Assembly (NCBI GenBank): GCA_003453695.1
Contig: DMNK01000023.1
Coordinates: 3,289-18,748, forward strand
Origin: Acidimicrobiaceae bacterium
GTDB lineage: Bacteria; Actinomycetota; Acidimicrobiia; Acidimicrobiales; UBA8190
Length of the DNA: 15,460 nt
Direction: 5' to 3'
Shown here: in pieces, positions 13,784-15,460 of the stretch
Layout: every line of letters starts with the position of its first letter
Position numbering within the stretch: the stretch's first letter is position 1
The notes under the pieces: generated by a model
What the model was told of the DNA's origin: nothing
Seen by the model: only the letters and a program-made list of their open reading frames with translations
Database searches by the model: none
Translations under genes and position numbers: made by a program

Positions 13784-15460
13784 CTAGTGGCCGTCGCCCC
13801 CGACAGGCACGGGGGTGGTGCTCACGATGTCTCCCACGACGACGGCGGCGCTCACGGTGGCGAGGGGGTGGGCGACGACGCGATGAGCGAGAGCCGGCAC
13901 GGCGACCTCTTTCACGTCGTCGGGGGTGACATATCCCCGTCCCGCCGCCACCGCCATCGCCGAAGCGGCGCGGAGCACGGCCAACGCCGCCCGGGGCGAC
14001 GCTCCCACCGAGAGGTCGGGGTGTTCCCTCGTCGCCCTCACCATGTCGAGGACGTAGGCGCGTACCGGGGCGGCAATGTGCACCGTGCGGATCTGTGCCA
14101 GGAAGGCGCTCACGAATGCCGGGCCCGTGACGACGGGCAGGTCCTCGGGCGCCGGCCGGTCGTGCAACGAGGCCAGGAGCTCGTCCTCGAGCACGCGATC
14201 GGGATACCCGATGTCGAGACGCAGGAGGAAGCGGTCCAACTGGCTGTGGGGAAGCGGGAAGGTGCCGGCCGCGTCGAAGGGGTTCTGGGTGGCGACGACC
14301 ATGTACGGGCGGGGCAGGAGGTGGCTGGTGCCGTCCACGCTCACCTGTCGCTCCTCCATCGCTTCGAGCAGCGCCGACTGTGCCTTCGGTGAGGCCCGGT
14401 TGAGCTCGTCGGCAAGAAGGACGTTGGCGAACACCGGACCGGGCCGGAAAGCCAGCAGCTTCGTGTCGCGATCCACGACCACCGCACCGCTGATGTCGGC
14501 GGGGAGCAGGTCGGCCGTGAACTGGACGCGTCCGAACTCGAGGCCGAGGGAGCGGGCCAGGGCGGGCAGGTCGGGCTCGGGGTCGGCGATGGCCTGGCCG
14601 ATCCAGGAGTTCCGGGCGGGCCGCTGGCGCTGCGCCGCCATGCGCTCCTGGTGGACCACGTCGTTGTAGAAGCAGGCGTTGTTGGCCACCACGATCAGCA
14701 GCGGGAGTTCGTAGTGGGCGGCGGTCCAGGCGGCGGTGCCGCCCATCAGGAAGTCGCCGTCGCCGAGGACCGCGACCGGCAGCCTGCCGGTGCCGTCCAG
14801 GGCGAGGGCGGCGCCCACGGCCATGCCCGGGCCGGAGCCGATGCCGGCGCCGCCGTCCATCCCCAGGTAGTCCAGCGGATGGCCCGCATCGAGATCGGCG
14901 CCGCTCCAGCCGAGCGGAACCCTGACCAGGCAGGCGGGCGAACCCGCGAGCGCCCCGTGCAGCGCGCTCGCCAGGTCGCGCATGGAAATGCCGTCGGTGG
15001 CGCCGTCGCCGGCGCCACCCTCGGCAGCTGAGGTGCCAGCGCCCTCCCGGACCGGCCATTCGCTCGGCTTCACCCGCTCGTCGGATTCAACGAGCGCGCG
15101 GACCAGCAGGTCAGGGTCGGCGGGTATGGACAGGTCAACGGGCTCGCGCCCGAAAGAATCCAGGGACCAGCCGTTACGCAGCGCCGAGTCCGTCGTGCAC
15201 GAGATGATCCGCGCCGACGCCGGATGGCCGTGCGCGGCCGCCGCGGAGATGGTTCCGGCCAGGTCGATCCAGCCCAGACTGAGGATCACGTCCGCGCCGC
15301 CGATCAGCTCGGCGGCCTCGGCAGGCAGGAAGATGCCAGGCGGAACCGGATGCAGCGGGTGCCCGGTCGGGAAGACCGCGCCGCTTTTGAGGTCGGAAAG
15401 CACGAGCGCCCCGTGCCGTTCCGCCAGGGCGACCCGCCGGTCCCAGTCCTGCTCGTCGCG
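13784..15460 (-). CDS. Fusion ORF: ThDP-dependent enzyme (5'-incomplete) joined in frame to a MoxR AAA+ ATPase lacking Walker A
   Basis: The frame is open to the right edge (559 codons visible); the GTG at 15403 is internal, since residues RRVALAERHGALVLSDL read across it as a ThDP-enzyme middle domain. Numbering below starts at that GTG. Residues 1-280 match acetolactate synthase/benzoylformate decarboxylase-type enzymes: middle domain, then GMDGGAGIGSGPG, the ThDP motif GDG (214-216) to NN (241-242), and QERMAAQRQRP. From about residue 290 the protein is MoxR: GRVQFTADLLPADI, Walker B LLADELNRA (329-337), sensor 1 VVATQNP, Arg finger LDRFLL (Arg391), sensor 2 GASPRA (Arg471). The MoxR N-terminus with Walker A is absent, so ATP hydrolysis is unlikely. 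The DUF58 gene follows by 12 bp, so the MoxR end is in its native place. Assembly chimera, recombination or true fusion are all open. Confidence 0.85.
   Translation of the reverse strand, partial: RDEQDWDRRVALAERHGALVLSDLKSGAVFPTGHPLHPVPPGIFLPAEAAELIGGADVILSLGWIDLAGTISAAAAHGHPASARIISCTTDSALRNGWSLDSFGREPVDLSIPADPDLLVRALVESDERVKPSEWPVREGAGTSAAEGGAGDGATDGISMRDLASALHGALAGSPACLVRVPLGWSGADLDAGHPLDYLGMDGGAGIGSGPGMAVGAALALDGTGRLPVAVLGDGDFLMGGTAAWTAAHYELPLLIVVANNACFYNDVVHQERMAAQRQRPARNSWIGQAIADPEPDLPALARSLGLEFGRVQFTADLLPADISGAVVVDRDTKLLAFRPGPVFANVLLADELNRASPKAQSALLEAMEERQVSVDGTSHLLPRPYMVVATQNPFDAAGTFPLPHSQLDRFLLRLDIGYPDRVLEDELLASLHDRPAPEDLPVVTGPAFVSAFLAQIRTVHIAAPVRAYVLDMVRATREHPDLSVGASPRAALAVLRAASAMAVAAGRGYVTPDDVKEVAVPALAHRVVAHPLATVSAAVVVGDIVSTTPVPVGGDGH
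14534..14563 (-). other. Junction between ThDP-enzyme and MoxR coding sequence
   Basis: The residues ALARSLGLEF lie exactly where the two families meet. A ThDP enzyme normally has a similar string (PALARSLGLE) near its end, and MoxR has (AK)ALARSLGLEFGRVQF just after Walker A. Shared sequence of up to about 30 bp would allow either an assembler to join two unrelated contigs or homologous recombination to create the hybrid. No stop codon, frameshift or obvious compositional step marks the point. Confidence 0.7.

Noticed and set aside
12828..15059. 743-residue minus-strand open frame across DUF58 and the fusion ORF
   Set aside because: It is Arg/Gly-rich without motifs and lies out of frame with both recognised genes.
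1..15460. CRISPR array, insertion sequence or toxin-antitoxin pair
   Set aside because: No regularly spaced repeats, transposase motifs, terminal inverted repeats or small toxin/antitoxin pairs were recognised.

Overview
The window is high-GC DNA with frequent GTG starts, stop/start overlaps (ATGA, GTGA), apparent leaderless promoters, a MoxR/DUF58/TgpA cluster and a possible KstR-type operator. Together these point to a high-GC actinobacterium, perhaps an uncultured acidimicrobial lineage. The taxonomy is inference, because no marker gene beyond a tRNA is present. Almost everything is read on the minus strand; only the inositol monophosphatase-like gene and the small gene after it are on plus.

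Layout from left to right. Positions 1-153 hold the N-terminal part of a tyrosine recombinase/integrase that runs off the left edge. It lies 60 bp beyond the 3' end of an intact tRNA-Val(UAC) at 214-287, the usual arrangement of an element integrated at a tRNA gene. Next comes a three-gene minor-pilin operon transcribed leftward: a PilV/GspI-like prepilin (3689-4282), a PilW/GspJ-like prepilin (2895-3692) and a very large glycine-rich pilin-like protein (301-2874). The last has two glycine-rich modules and no Glu at +5. By analogy with the GspI-J-K tip complex, this could be a pilus with a polyglycine-rich tip adhesin. Two tandem A-tract repeats sit just upstream of the operon.

Positions 4426-6561 carry an alpha/beta hydrolase with a Cys in the nucleophile position, a small exported protein and a conserved unknown protein. 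A short divergent promoter region separates these from an IMPase-family phosphatase and a 73-residue CxxC protein (6632-7616). Convergent to that pair is an NAD(P)-dependent aldehyde dehydrogenase (7624-9081), with a strong ribosome binding site and a KstR-like inverted repeat upstream. Then come a membrane-anchored LppX/LolA-like protein (9185-9907, with a likely leaderless promoter) and a 122-residue unknown protein.

The right end is a TgpA-like transglutaminase, a DUF58 protein and a MoxR AAA+ ATPase, in the family's usual order. The MoxR gene is abnormal: its first part, including Walker A, is replaced in frame by a thiamine-diphosphate-dependent enzyme (middle and C-terminal domains) that continues off the right edge. 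The switch falls at a short stretch that would fit either family. This is either an assembly chimera, a recombination scar or a real fusion, and it is the most important thing to verify.
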